64,000 bases of DNA from Bacillus mojavensis RO-H-1 = KCTC 3706 (GTDB taxonomy: Bacteria; Bacillota; Bacilli; Bacillales; Bacillaceae), in assembly GCF_000245335.1 (NCBI RefSeq), contig NZ_JH600286.1, forward strand, positions 310,001 through 374,000, read 5' to 3'. The notes below the pieces were generated by a model. The model was given only the letters and a program-made list of their open reading frames with translations. It was not told where the DNA came from and did no database searches. The position numbers were made by a program, and so were the translations under genes. This document shows, piece after piece, positions 17,900-26,640 of this stretch. How positions within the stretch are numbered: position 1 is the first letter of the stretch; every line of letters starts with the position of its first letter.

Positions 17900-17928
17900 T
17901 TGATGATACAGAATGTATCGTTTATACT
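17900..17928 (+). promoter_or_regulatory. Rightward early promoter of PBSX
   Basis: TTGATG (17900-17905), 17 bp, TATACT (17923-17928). Operator 3 occupies the spacer and operator 4 follows, so Xre binding would block it. Confidence 0.65.
17905..17919. promoter_or_regulatory. Xre operator 3
   Basis: GATACAGAATGTATC lies within the spacer of the rightward early promoter. Confidence 0.85.
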
Positions 17929-17939
17929 TGGTAACAGTT

Positions 17940-17954
17940 GATACGAATTGTATC
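17940..17954. promoter_or_regulatory. Xre operator 4
   Basis: GATACGAATTGTATC has one mismatch between arms. It lies just downstream of the early promoter -10. Confidence 0.8.
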
Positions 17955-17980
17955 AAAAAACAAATCGGGAGAGTGATCAC

Positions 17981-18160
17981 ATGCATCCGATTCAAATCGT
18001 TTTTAGTGAAAATCCGATAGATCAGCGCCATCTCGGACAATCCGGCGGCTCCATTTCTTTTACGGCATGCGGCCTTCCGGTATTCCATTTTGAAAATCGA
18101 GAACAATTTCAAGCGTACTTGCTGTTAAAAGAAGAGGTGAAACGCAATGAAAAGGGATAA
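17981..18160 (+). CDS. Small early PBSX protein (59 residues)
   Basis: First gene right of the operators. The 59-residue product is soluble and mixed in composition, with no motif I recognise. ATG 17981 is preceded by GGGAGAG at suitable spacing. It overlaps xkdB by 14 bases. In strain 168 a small gene (I believe ykzK) occupies this place. The function is unknown; its position suggests an early regulatory or replication accessory. Confidence 0.7.
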   Translation: MHPIQIVFSENPIDQRHLGQSGGSISFTACGLPVFHFENREQFQAYLLLKEEVKRNEKG

Positions 18161-18983
18161 AAGCTATCCTTTTCCGATGTATTCAGGACTGTTGAATTCA
18201 GAACATTATGACAAAATAGGGTCGGCTCTGTGGCTGTTTCTCTGGTTTATCAGCTCAACGACAAAAGAAATTGAAAAGGACGGCGTGAACTGGGGAATTG
18301 TGCTCGGCCATAAGCCATTAAAAGCAAGAGAGATGGCAGCCGTATTCGGTGTTAGTGAAAAAACAGTCAGAAGATGGCTGGAGCTTCTTGAAAGCCATGG
18401 ATACATAAAGGCTGCCCGCGCGCCATACGGACTCATGATTTCTGTGAAGCATTCCAAAAAATTCAGCTTCAGATCGGACAAAACGGAGCAACGCAGCGAT
18501 AAAGAGCGGTCATTTTCGCCGCTGGCACAGGACAAAGAAGACCGCTCTAATATAGATAAAACAAAAACATATACTGCTGCTGATGATGCAGTGGATTACA
18601 TTGCGAAGCGGTTTACACAATTACGGTCGGCTCAAGAAGGACGCACCGTGTATCCTTCCTCCAGAGATTATCAAGCCATCGCCCGTATTGTCGCCATCGG
18701 CGTTCCTGTTACGCAAACAATCAAATGGCTTGAGGAATGTTTTCAAGCTTTTGAAAACCGGCGAACAGCTGCTTCTGAAACGATAAAGGCCTTTCGCTAC
18801 TGTTCGAAATTCATCGAAGACCGATTTTTCGCGCAGCAAGCCAAAAAGACCGTTGCAATACAACATGAGAGGAATGAAAGTAATGACAAAACATACAATC
18901 GAGCAGATTTTAGACGAGCTGAGAAAAGGGAGACGTCCATTACTGGCGGACAAACCGGCCGAATCAGACGCAACCCGGTATGA
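18147..18983 (+). CDS. xkdB: XkdB, winged-helix replication initiation-like protein
   Basis: 278 residues. The N-terminal third carries a winged helix-turn-helix (MAAVFGVSEKTVRRWLELLESHGYI, about residues 58-82). The C-terminal part resembles DnaD/DnaB-like phage initiators. Together with the DnaC-like XkdC it forms a replication module, although PBSX itself is not known to replicate. ATG 18147 follows AAGAGGTG. The 3' end overlaps xkdC by about 100 bases. Confidence 0.85.
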   Translation: MKRDKSYPFPMYSGLLNSEHYDKIGSALWLFLWFISSTTKEIEKDGVNWGIVLGHKPLKAREMAAVFGVSEKTVRRWLELLESHGYIKAARAPYGLMISVKHSKKFSFRSDKTEQRSDKERSFSPLAQDKEDRSNIDKTKTYTAADDAVDYIAKRFTQLRSAQEGRTVYPSSRDYQAIARIVAIGVPVTQTIKWLEECFQAFENRRTAASETIKAFRYCSKFIEDRFFAQQAKKTVAIQHERNESNDKTYNRADFRRAEKRETSITGGQTGRIRRNPV

Positions 18984-19683
18984 TTGCCAGAGATGCAAGG
19001 ATCAGGGGGGATATCTCAGCCGGCAAGACGGTCTGGAAGTATGGACAATGTGCAGCTGTATGGCAGAACGAAAAGTGAAACGGCTGCTGGGCGCCAGTGA
19101 AATTACCCCTGCCTTCAGACAGCTTGGCTTTCATGAATTCCGCACCCAAGGGAAGCCACAGGCCGTCAAGGACGCGTTTGAATGCGCCAAAGAGTTTGTG
19201 GCGGATTATGAACACATCAAGGACAGCCGGAAAAACAGCATCGCCCTTTTGGGTCAGCCCGGTTCCGGGAAAACACACCTTCTTACTGCTGCGGCTAATG
19301 ACTTGATGAGAAAGCGCCATGTGCCGGTCATTTATTTTCCATTCGTCGAAGGCTTTACTGATTTAAAAAATGATTTTGACCTTTTAGAAGCTAAGCTGAA
19401 CCGAATAAAGCAGGCAGACGTGCTGTTCATTGATGATCTCTTTAAACCGGTAAACGGCAAACCGCGCGCCACTGATTGGCAGCTGGAACAAATGTATTCC
19501 GTTTTGAACTACCGCTACTTAAATCATAAACCGATTCTGCTTTCAAGCGAGCTTACGATTGAAACGCTTGTCCGGGTTGATGAAGCGATCGGCACGAGAA
19601 TCTATGAAATGTGCAGTGATTATTTAGTGATTATTAAAGGAACAGCGTATGACCTGAATCATAGATTGGAGGGCATCAGATAA
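18883..19683 (+). CDS. xkdC: XkdC, DnaC/DnaI-like helicase loader ATPase
   Basis: 266 residues from ATG 18883 (GAGAGGAATG upstream); the start at 18853 lacks a site. The N-terminal zinc-binding cysteines are C35, C38, C57 and C59. The AAA+ domain has Walker A GQPGSGKT (124-131) and Walker B DVLFIDD. Such proteins load the replicative helicase on DNA. It lies inside the early operon after the initiator-like xkdB, and its stop overlaps the next ATG (TAATG). Confidence 0.9.
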   Translation: MTKHTIEQILDELRKGRRPLLADKPAESDATRYDCQRCKDQGGYLSRQDGLEVWTMCSCMAERKVKRLLGASEITPAFRQLGFHEFRTQGKPQAVKDAFECAKEFVADYEHIKDSRKNSIALLGQPGSGKTHLLTAAANDLMRKRHVPVIYFPFVEGFTDLKNDFDLLEAKLNRIKQADVLFIDDLFKPVNGKPRATDWQLEQMYSVLNYRYLNHKPILLSSELTIETLVRVDEAIGTRIYEMCSDYLVIIKGTAYDLNHRLEGIR

Positions 19684-19850
19684 TGTGCAAGCTCTGTCAT
19701 ACAAAGAAAGTAATTGTTGAACATACCGGGATCGGAGCGGTTTTTCATCCATGTCCGAACTGCCGGTCCGGCAATGATTTAACGCCGGTTATTCAAAGGC
19801 TGGAACAAATGCTGACAGCCGGAAAAGCGGGGCTGAATGCCCGTGATTAA
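19683..19850 (+). CDS. 55-residue zinc-ribbon-like protein
   Basis: ATG 19683 overlaps the xkdC stop by one base. The product has two CxxC pairs (C2-C5 and C24-C27), enough for a small zinc ribbon, and a helical C-terminus. It is too short for usual gene callers. In strain 168 a small gene (possibly xkzB) is expected here. The role is unknown; coupling to the helicase loader suggests a replication or regulatory accessory. Confidence 0.65.
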   Translation: MCKLCHTKKVIVEHTGIGAVFHPCPNCRSGNDLTPVIQRLEQMLTAGKAGLNARD

Positions 19851-19938
19851 ACAGCTGGCTGCCCTTTTCGCTTTGCTGTTTCGGGCGAAGCGAACAGAAA
19901 AAAACATCGAACAATGGTACAAGGATGACGGGAAGTGA
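19843..19938 (+). CDS. 31-residue overlapping ORF
   Basis: GTG 19843 to TGA 19938 encodes a hydrophobic helix (LAALFALLF) followed by a charged tail. It overlaps the preceding gene by eight bases and xkdD by four. The tight overlaps on both sides suggest a real coupled micro-gene, but no family is recognised and the ribosome site is poor. Confidence 0.4.
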   Translation: MIKQLAALFALLFRAKRTEKNIEQWYKDDGK

Positions 19939-20294
19939 AGCAGATGCAAGAAACAAAACAATTTGAAATGAGTCCTGCGCCGTGGCGTGCTGTCGCATGC
20001 GGAGATACGAAGCCAATTTATATCTATTCTGCTTACAGTGAAGAAGAAAAAGAGAGATTCCCTTATTCAAACGGCCGGCTGATCGCCGCTGTATTTGACC
20101 TCAGCTCTTTTTCGCAAATAAGCAATGCCAACTTGATGGCAGCCGCACCTGAGCTGAAGGAAGCGGCTAAAGCGGCGCTGGATTTTCTGAACGGAAATTC
20201 CGCTCATTCCAAGGAGCACATCATAAGGGTATTAGAAAAAGCTAACAAAAGCGCTGAACCCGAAAGGAAGGAAAAGACATATGATCAATCCTAA
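19935..20294 (+). CDS. xkdD: XkdD, early PBSX protein of unknown function
   Basis: 119 residues starting at GTG 19935, or ATG 19944 three codons on. It begins with residues fitting phage proteins that share the element PAPWRAVACGDTKPI and has a helical C-terminus typical of small phage proteins annotated as unknown. There is no catalytic motif. It overlaps xtrA by 14 bases. The name follows gene order in strain 168. Confidence 0.7.
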   Translation: MKQMQETKQFEMSPAPWRAVACGDTKPIYIYSAYSEEEKERFPYSNGRLIAAVFDLSSFSQISNANLMAAAPELKEAAKAALDFLNGNSAHSKEHIIRVLEKANKSAEPERKEKTYDQS

Positions 20295-20487
20295 AAAACT
20301 CGTAAATATTGATTCCATCACGCTCGACAGCCAGCTTGAGGATGGGAAAATCCGCGTTATTATAGTCGACGGCATAAAGCATGAAGCCTGGATCACAGAA
20401 GCTCCAGAGCACGGGAAAACGCTTGTTGAAACGAGAAAGGGAGACCTTGCCCGAGTAGAATTTGAAATCGGCTACAAATTAAACTAA
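20281..20487 (+). CDS. xtrA: XtrA, small early PBSX protein
   Basis: 68 residues of the XtrA/YqaO-like family found in PBSX and the skin element: mostly beta-strand, acidic, no enzyme motif. ATG 20281 follows GAAAGGAAGG. It is followed by a strong hairpin with a T-run, so it is the last gene before the attenuator upstream of xpf. The function is unknown. Confidence 0.8.
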   Translation: MINPKKLVNIDSITLDSQLEDGKIRVIIVDGIKHEAWITEAPEHGKTLVETRKGDLARVEFEIGYKLN

Positions 20488-20521
20488 AGCGAAAAAAGAA
20501 TACGTCCAAGACGGAAAGCCT

Positions 20522-20576
20522 GCGGACACTGATCAACATGCACAGCATTTGTGCGTTGATTGGTGTCCGCTTTTTT
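20522..20576 (+). terminator. Terminator/attenuator between xtrA and xpf
   Basis: GCGGACAC (20522-20529) pairs with GTGTCCGC (20563-20570), and further pairs (ATCAAC with GTTGAT, GCACA with TGTGC) extend the stem. It is followed by TTTTTTA and lies 27 bp before the xpf start. Transcription must read through it, or start beyond it, to express the activator. Confidence 0.88.
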
Positions 20577-20603
20577 ATTGCACAAATGAGGAGGAATCAT
20601 AGA

Positions 20604-21113
20604 ATGCAAGATTTATTATTTGAATATAAACGCACATTAAAACAAACAAGAACACTTTATAAACCGCTCGCTGAAGCAGATGAATCAGTGCTCTCAGCTG
20701 AAGACATGAAGGATAAAAAGATTATCAGAAACATCATCACAGACCTCGAATATGTAACAGAATGGCTTGAAAAAGGAAGACAGCCCGGCATCAGACGGGC
20801 GATTGACCGGCGTGATGCGTATCAGCGGCTGATGATCAAAGATCCAAGAATCATAGAATCATTTTCTGGCAATATGATGTTTGACCCGGACGGACAGGTA
20901 TCTGAGGACGACAGGGACAGAATCCGTGAAGCTTTATCCCTTTTAACGGACAGGGAGAAAGAAATGTTTTTGTTGCATAAGGTAGAATGCTTTTCTTATG
21001 AACGCATTGCTGATCTTCTTGGCGTCAAAAAATCAACTGTGCAGACGACAATCAAACGGGCTCTATTAAAGATGCAAAGACAGCAGGAGGAAATGAACCG
21101 ATCACTTGCCTGA
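20604..21113 (+). CDS. xpf: Xpf, sigma-factor-like activator of PBSX late genes
   Basis: 169 residues. The C-terminal part (about 112-165) is a sigma region 4: LTDREKEMFLLHKVECFSYE followed by a helix-turn-helix ADLLGVKKSTVQTTIKRA. Xpf is the known positive control factor for the late operon. ATG 20604 follows GAGGAGGAATC; the longer frame from 20538 begins inside the upstream hairpin. A conserved 32-bp element follows at 21119, with the matching copy upstream of xlyB. Confidence 0.93.
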   Translation: MQDLLFEYKRTLKQTRTLYKPLAEADESVLSAEDMKDKKIIRNIITDLEYVTEWLEKGRQPGIRRAIDRRDAYQRLMIKDPRIIESFSGNMMFDPDGQVSEDDRDRIREALSLLTDREKEMFLLHKVECFSYERIADLLGVKKSTVQTTIKRALLKMQRQQEEMNRSLA

Positions 21114-21118
21114 AGCTT

Positions 21119-21150
21119 GTCATACGTTTGCCACCTATAAGTGAAAAGAG
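21119..21150 (+). promoter_or_regulatory. Putative Xpf-dependent late promoter (P_L)
   Basis: 26 of 32 positions match 13153-13184 upstream of xlyB; the core TGCCACCTAT is identical. It starts 5 bp after the xpf stop and precedes the late operon. The late promoter is known to lie in this part of PBSX and to need Xpf. Assigning it to this element is my inference. Confidence 0.7.
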
Positions 21151-21160
21151 CATGACACAT

Positions 21161-21185
21161 AAGCGGCCGGCATTACCGGCCGCTT
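21161..21185 (+). terminator. Perfect GC hairpin in the late-operon leader
   Basis: AAGCGGCCGG-catta-CCGGCCGCTT is a 10-bp perfect stem followed by TTATG. It may terminate xpf readthrough, or act as an attenuator or mRNA-stabilising hairpin in the late transcript, because it lies downstream of the putative P_L. Confidence 0.7.
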
Positions 21186-21229
21186 TTATGAATAGAAATC
21201 TATGCTGGAGGTGGCGGTGATGCCGTAGC

Positions 21230-22021
21230 ATGAAAACACAACAAAGAGAACAAGCATTAGCAATCTATCAGCACCATCAGGGAAATATCACAAACCGGGC
21301 CATTGCAGACACAATCGGCGTTTCGGCGAAAACAATCAGCATTTGGAAAAAACAGGACAGATGGAAAGAAGCCTTGTTTTCTGAAAACGGACATAAGCAG
21401 CGCCGCATAGAAAACGATGAATTAAATGAACGGCAGCGGCTGTTCTGCCTGTACTACGTAAAAAGCTTTAATGCGACACAATCAGCGATTAAGGCGGGCT
21501 ATTCTCCGGACAGCGCCCATGTGACGGGCTGCCGGCTGTTAAAGAATGAAAAGGTTGCCGCTGAAATCAGGCGGATAAAAAAAGAAATGGTGAATGAAGT
21601 GTTTATTGAAGCGATGGACGTTTTGCAGGTATATGTCAAAATCGCGTTCGCCGATATCACGGATTATGTGACCTTTGGCAAAAAAGAGGTGCAGGCCGTC
21701 GGGAAGTCAGGACCGCTGTTTGATGAAGATGATAACCCGATCATGAGGGAAGTCAGCTTTGTCGATGTCAAAGACTCCGGTCTTGTTGACGGCACCATTG
21801 TCACGGAGGCAAAGCTCGGCAAGGAAGGCATCGCCATTAAGCTTGCCGATAAAATGAAAGCACTTGAAAAGCTGTCATTATACTTTGATTTGTTTCCGGA
21901 TCAATTTAAGCAAAAAATAGAAAATGAGAAGTTAAAGCTCGCGAAACAAAAAGCGGATAAAACTGATGACGGCCGCGAGCCAATTGAAATCATGATCAAA
22001 CGAAAAGAGGACAAGGCATGA
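21230..22021 (+). CDS. xtmA: XtmA, terminase small subunit
   Basis: 263 residues. An N-terminal helix-turn-helix ([20 protein letters not shown]) is followed by the Terminase_2 core ([20 protein letters not shown], then [11 protein letters not shown]). It recognises DNA for packaging; PBSX packages chromosomal DNA headful-style. The GGAGGTGG site at 21207 is ideally placed for ATG 21220, but that frame stops after two codons (ATG CCG TAG). ATG 21230 is the first usable start and may be reached by reinitiation. Compare the finding on this start. Confidence 0.88.
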   Translation: MKTQQREQALAIYQHHQGNITNRAIADTIGVSAKTISIWKKQDRWKEALFSENGHKQRRIENDELNERQRLFCLYYVKSFNATQSAIKAGYSPDSAHVTGCRLLKNEKVAAEIRRIKKEMVNEVFIEAMDVLQVYVKIAFADITDYVTFGKKEVQAVGKSGPLFDEDDNPIMREVSFVDVKDSGLVDGTIVTEAKLGKEGIAIKLADKMKALEKLSLYFDLFPDQFKQKIENEKLKLAKQKADKTDDGREPIEIMIKRKEDKA

Positions 22022-23319
22022 TCGTAAAAGAAATCAATCCTCATTTTGAAGATTACGTGTTCAATTGGGAGCAGACGTACCAGTTTCTCGTCGGCGGCTA
22101 CGGCTCATCTAAAAGCTATCATACCGCATTGAAAATCGTATTAAAGCTGCTGAAGGAAAAGCGGACGGCGCTCGTCGTCCGCGAGGTGTTCGATACCCAC
22201 CGGGATTCGACCTTCGCTTTATTTGAAGAGGTGATTGAAGAGCTTGGTCTCACGAAGGCAGCCGCAGCACTTTCTGCCCCGCTTCAGCTGCGGTTTCAAA
22301 ACGGCAGCCGGATCATGTTCAAAGGAATGGACAACCCGGCGAAGCTGAAATCTGTTCACAACATTTCATTAATATGGATTGAAGAGTGCTCTGAGGTGAA
22401 GTATGAAGGCTTTAAGGAATTAATCGGCCGTCTGCGCCACCCTGAGCTGAAGCTGCACATGATTTGCACCACCAATCCCGTCGGCACCTCCAATTGGACA
22501 TACCGGCATTTTTTTCGGAATGAACGCAATCAGCGGTTTGTGTTGGATGACAGCGAGCTTTACGAAAAGCGGACACTTGTCAGGGGAGATACGTATTATC
22601 ATCATTCCACGGCAAACGACAACCTCTTTCTCCCGGAAAGCTATATCAGGCAGCTTGACGGACTGAGGGAGTATGATCCTGACCTTTACCGAATTGCCCG
22701 AAAAGGCAGGTTCGGCGTTAATGGAATCAGGGTGCTGCCGCAGTTTGAGGTGCTCCCGCACGACCTTATCGAAGAGCATATTGCGGCCATCAGCCAGCCG
22801 ATCCTTCGCACGGGTATGGATTTTGGTTTTGAAGAATCCTACAATGCTGTTGTCCGTCTCGCCGTCGATCCCGATAAGAAATATCTCTACATTTATTGGG
22901 AGTATTATAAAAACAAAATGACAGATGACAGGACGGCTGAGGAGCTGCGGGAATTGGTTGAAACACAGGAAATGATCAAAGCCGACTCCGCTGAGCCGAA
23001 AAGCATTCAATATTTCCGCCAGCAGGGTTTTCGGATGGTCGGAGCCAGAAAGTTTCCCGGCTCCAGGCTTCAATATACCAAAAAGGTCAAACGCTTCAAA
23101 AAAATTTTCTGTTCGGACCGCTGTGAAAATGTCATCTATGAGCTCAAGACACTGACGTATGCCAAAGATAAAAACGGTGCGCTGATTGAGGATGAATTCA
23201 CGATCGATCCGCATACGCTTTCTGCCATTTGGTATGCGCTTGATGATTATGAGGTCGCAGATGTGAAGGAGACAGCGCAAAAACGAATCCGTCCGAACCG
23301 AGAAAGGAGAAGGTCATAA
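22018..23319 (+). CDS. xtmB: XtmB, terminase large subunit
   Basis: 433 residues, PBSX-type large terminase. The ATPase domain has a Walker A-like GGYGSSKS (residues 26-33) and Walker B LIWIEE. The C-terminal RNase H-like nuclease domain begins at RTGMDFGF with its metal aspartates. It cuts and pumps DNA into the prohead. ATGA overlap with xtmA shows coupling. Confidence 0.95.
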   Translation: MIVKEINPHFEDYVFNWEQTYQFLVGGYGSSKSYHTALKIVLKLLKEKRTALVVREVFDTHRDSTFALFEEVIEELGLTKAAAALSAPLQLRFQNGSRIMFKGMDNPAKLKSVHNISLIWIEECSEVKYEGFKELIGRLRHPELKLHMICTTNPVGTSNWTYRHFFRNERNQRFVLDDSELYEKRTLVRGDTYYHHSTANDNLFLPESYIRQLDGLREYDPDLYRIARKGRFGVNGIRVLPQFEVLPHDLIEEHIAAISQPILRTGMDFGFEESYNAVVRLAVDPDKKYLYIYWEYYKNKMTDDRTAEELRELVETQEMIKADSAEPKSIQYFRQQGFRMVGARKFPGSRLQYTKKVKRFKKIFCSDRCENVIYELKTLTYAKDKNGALIEDEFTIDPHTLSAIWYALDDYEVADVKETAQKRIRPNRERRRS

Positions 23320-24810
23320 ATGCCGCACAATCAAACAGTCAGAGCAACCGTTTTAAAAGCCAATGCATCTGCTCCTCAGACAAAGCAAATTTATGAAGAC
23401 GACTTTTCTGATTTGTACGGAGAGGATATCATCGCTCCGCCCTACAATATCACCGAGCTCAAAACAATTGCTGAATACTCAACCATTCTTCAGCAATGCA
23501 TTGATGCGTACAGAGTGAATATTACTGGTTTTGGTTTTGATGTGGAGTACACGTTTGATGTCAATGCCACGGAGGTCGACCAGGAGAAAAAGAAGAAAGC
23601 GGAAAAAGACTGGGCTAGACTTGAAGCCTTTTACAAATGCCTTCACTTTGATGAATCTGCTGAAATGATTTTAGGCTATGCCATTGAAGACAGGGAAAAA
23701 ACCGGAAACGGCTTTATGGAAGTGCTTCGCGACGGAATGGGAAAACCGGCCGGCATTGAATATTTGGATGTGAAATATATGCGCGTATGCGGGGCCGGCG
23801 AGCCTGTCGAAGTATCTTTTATGTATGAAGAAAATGGAAAAGTGAAGAGAATCAAAAGGCAGAAACGGTTTCGGAAATTTGTGCAGATGATCAATGGAAA
23901 AAAAGTATTTTTCAAAGAATACGGCGATCCTCGAAAGATGGACATGCGCACGGGCGAATATGTCAGCACACTGGCTGAAAAGCACCAAGCAAATGAAGTG
24001 ATCCATCTTAAAATCGGAAGCGGCGTATACGGCGTGCCCCGCTGGGTAGGCAATATCGTCAATTTATACGGCGCCCGGAAAGCGGAAGAGCTCAATTTTA
24101 TGTACTTTAAGCAGGGGCGTCACGTACCCGCTGCGATTACAGTGGAAAACGGGATGCTGTCTGAAGCGTCTTACCGGGAGCTGCAGGCGTACATGAATGA
24201 CCTTGAAGGTGTGGAAAACGCCCATAAATTTCTTCTGATTGAGGCGGAAGGCATCGCGAAGGAGAAGGATCTACACGGCGGTGAAGATATCACGCCTGTT
24301 TCTGTGGAGATCAAATCTCTTGCGGAAATCCTGCAAAACGACGCCTTGTTTCTTGAATATGATGAAAAAAGCAGAAATAAGCTGCGCTCTGCTTTCCGTC
24401 TGCCCCCGCTTTATACGGGAGAAGCTCAGGAATACAACCGGGCTACGGCTGATACAGCGAGAAAAATCACGGAGGAGCAGGTGTTTCAGCCAGAGCGGAA
24501 AACGCTTGTCAACAAATTGAACACACTGCTTTTGCCGGAGCTGAATCTTCATGATGTGAGGCTGACATTAAAAGGACCGGACTTTCGTGATCCGCTTGAG
24601 ATTGCGAAAGTGCTCGGTCCTTTTATTACGGCTGGAGCCGTTTCGCCAAATGATTTACGAGACCTTGCCGGACGGGTGCTCGGCAAAACGCTTGAGGAGT
24701 GGCCGGAGGACGTTTACAAACGCCCTGCCGGACAGGATGCTGAAAAGACGAATCTGACAGCACTTATGCAGGAGCTGAAGGACAGCATCGAAGATATCAA
24801 AACGTCCTGA
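23320..24810 (+). CDS. xkdE: XkdE, portal protein
   Basis: 496 residues, PBSX-family portal (also in the skin element as YqbA). The portal ring forms the DNA channel at the capsid vertex and binds terminase. It has the typical acidic N-terminus, the central conserved GVPRWVGNIVNLYGARKAEE element (about residues 238-257) and a C-terminal helical region ending in ELKDSIEDIKTS. The start codon directly follows the xtmB stop. Confidence 0.92.
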   Translation: MPHNQTVRATVLKANASAPQTKQIYEDDFSDLYGEDIIAPPYNITELKTIAEYSTILQQCIDAYRVNITGFGFDVEYTFDVNATEVDQEKKKKAEKDWARLEAFYKCLHFDESAEMILGYAIEDREKTGNGFMEVLRDGMGKPAGIEYLDVKYMRVCGAGEPVEVSFMYEENGKVKRIKRQKRFRKFVQMINGKKVFFKEYGDPRKMDMRTGEYVSTLAEKHQANEVIHLKIGSGVYGVPRWVGNIVNLYGARKAEELNFMYFKQGRHVPAAITVENGMLSEASYRELQAYMNDLEGVENAHKFLLIEAEGIAKEKDLHGGEDITPVSVEIKSLAEILQNDALFLEYDEKSRNKLRSAFRLPPLYTGEAQEYNRATADTARKITEEQVFQPERKTLVNKLNTLLLPELNLHDVRLTLKGPDFRDPLEIAKVLGPFITAGAVSPNDLRDLAGRVLGKTLEEWPEDVYKRPAGQDAEKTNLTALMQELKDSIEDIKTS

Positions 24811-24829
24811 AGGGAGGTGAATCAAGCAG

Positions 24830-25657
24830 GTGGCGCGGGAATTGAAAAATGCCAAAATCAGCTTTGTCAGCTATGTGGACAAGGCGGCAAACCAGACAGA
24901 ATTTTTCTTTACGAAGTCAGCCGAACCTCCATCATTTGAAAAAAAGGTTCGGCTGTTTACGAAAAGCGAGCAGGATGAACAAAAGCTTGTATACGGAATT
25001 GTGTATGAGCCTGATGTTCCAGATGCCCACGGCGACTATATGACCGCAGAAGAAATTGAAAAAGCGGCGCATGGCTTTCTTGCAGACGCGCGGGAGATTG
25101 ATATCAATCACAGCTTTGAAGGCGGCACAGGCGTGGTCGTTGAATCCTATGTTGCGCCCGATGATTTTATCATCGGAACAAAACGGATTACAAAGGGCTC
25201 GTGGGTGCTTGTGACAAGAGCGTCAGATGAGGTGTGGGAACAGATCAAAGCCGGCATCATCACCGGCTACAGCATGGCGGGCACTGCGGATGTACATGAA
25301 GAAGAACCGGTTGAAAAAGCCGGATTCTTAAGCGTGTTCAAGCAGCTGCTGGCCGACAAAACAGGAAAGGAGACTGAAGACATGAGGAAAGAAGACATGA
25401 GGGAATCAATCGAGCATGCGCTGTATCCGTTGCTCAAACGGCTGGAGACCATTGAAAAAAACACAGAAACAGAGGAAAAACCGGAGCAGACGGGAGATGA
25501 CGAGCGCCTGAAGAAGCTCGTTGAGGACATGATTGCCCCGCTGATCGAACGCATTGAAGCCCTGGAAAAAGCTCGGGGAGCCTCTAAACAGACGGCGGAC
25601 GATGCGGCCGGCAATACAGAGCAAGTCAAAAAAACAATCTGGAGCGGACTGCTGTAA
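24830..25657 (+). CDS. xkdF: XkdF, prohead protease/scaffold
   Basis: 275 residues. The N-terminal half carries the XkdF-like serine protease domain (conserved VPDAHGDYMTAEEI, DINHSFE and GSWVLVTRASDEVW). The C-terminal half is acidic and rich in Lys/Glu helices, a likely scaffolding region with coiled-coil character. Fusion of maturation protease and scaffold is common in this portal-protease-capsid order. GTG 24830 follows AAGGGAGGTG. Confidence 0.88.
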   Translation: MARELKNAKISFVSYVDKAANQTEFFFTKSAEPPSFEKKVRLFTKSEQDEQKLVYGIVYEPDVPDAHGDYMTAEEIEKAAHGFLADAREIDINHSFEGGTGVVVESYVAPDDFIIGTKRITKGSWVLVTRASDEVWEQIKAGIITGYSMAGTADVHEEEPVEKAGFLSVFKQLLADKTGKETEDMRKEDMRESIEHALYPLLKRLETIEKNTETEEKPEQTGDDERLKKLVEDMIAPLIERIEALEKARGASKQTADDAAGNTEQVKKTIWSGLL

Positions 25658-25681
25658 ACCAGTCAAAGAGGAGGAAATCAA

Positions 25682-26617
25682 TTGAGAAATCAAGAGATCA
25701 TTCGGAAAGCGGAAATGTCGCTTTCTGCTTTAAAAAGCGGCGGGCTCATGAACCCTGCACAAGCATCAGCTTTTATCCGCATGGTGCAAAACACGCCGAC
25801 CATTTTCAGTGAATCCCGCGTGATTCAAATGGAAAACGATTCACAAAAATTTGAGAAAATCGGCTTCGGCCAGCGTATCTTACGTGCAGCTCAAGAAGGA
25901 AAGGCGCTGACAACAGACGAGCTGACGGTTCCGACGACCAGCACTGTCCAGCTGAACACAAAGGAAGTCATTGCGGAAATTAACATTACGTACGACACGC
26001 TCGAAAACAATATCGAAAAAGGCGGACTGCAGCAAACGATCATGCAAATTTTAGCAGAGCGGGCGGCAGTTGATATTGAAGAGCTGATCGTAAACGGAGA
26101 TACGGCATCAAAAGATCCATACCTGGCGCAGCTTGACGGGATCCGTAAACAAGCAGTGTCCCACATCGTCGATATGAACGGTGAAGAACTGTCCAGAGCG
26201 ACATTTAAAAAAGGCTTAAAGGCTGTTCCGCCAAAATATTTGCGTATCCCTCAGGAATTCAGATTCTATACCTCTCACGGCTTAGAAATTGAATGGAAGG
26301 ACCGCGTGGCGGACCGTCAGACAAATCTTGGGGACCAGGCTGTTCAAGGCGGCTTGTCCACAGCATTCGGCGTACCGGTAAAAGGGGTATCCAATATCCA
26401 GCCGTACGCAGTCGGAGAGGGAGACGCGCAATATGATGCGTCTGATATCATTCTGACACATCCGAAAAATATCATTCTCGGCTTCTCGCGCAATATTCGA
26501 ATCGAAGTCGACAAGGATATCCGCTCCCGTAAGTTCATCATTGTCTTAACAGCCAAGCTGGACAGCAAATTCGAGGAAGAGGATGCCTGCGCTAAATTAA
26601 TTAACGTAAAAGAATAA
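25682..26617 (+). CDS. xkdG: XkdG, major capsid protein
   Basis: 311 residues, PBSX major head protein (skin YqbE homologue) of HK97-like type by its place after protease and portal. TTG 25682 follows GAGGAGGAA. The sequence is intact, with a long N-terminal helix and the usual E-loop and P-domain stretches. It forms the small heads that package about 13 kb of host DNA in PBSX. Confidence 0.92.
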   Translation: MRNQEIIRKAEMSLSALKSGGLMNPAQASAFIRMVQNTPTIFSESRVIQMENDSQKFEKIGFGQRILRAAQEGKALTTDELTVPTTSTVQLNTKEVIAEINITYDTLENNIEKGGLQQTIMQILAERAAVDIEELIVNGDTASKDPYLAQLDGIRKQAVSHIVDMNGEELSRATFKKGLKAVPPKYLRIPQEFRFYTSHGLEIEWKDRVADRQTNLGDQAVQGGLSTAFGVPVKGVSNIQPYAVGEGDAQYDASDIILTHPKNIILGFSRNIRIEVDKDIRSRKFIIVLTAKLDSKFEEEDACAKLINVKE

Positions 26618-26640
26618 TAGAAATGGGGTGGCCAGCTTAT

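Noticed and set aside
22420-23280. 286-codon antisense frame in xtmB
   Set aside because: Lies wholly inside the conserved terminase gene and has no recognisable motif or ribosome site.
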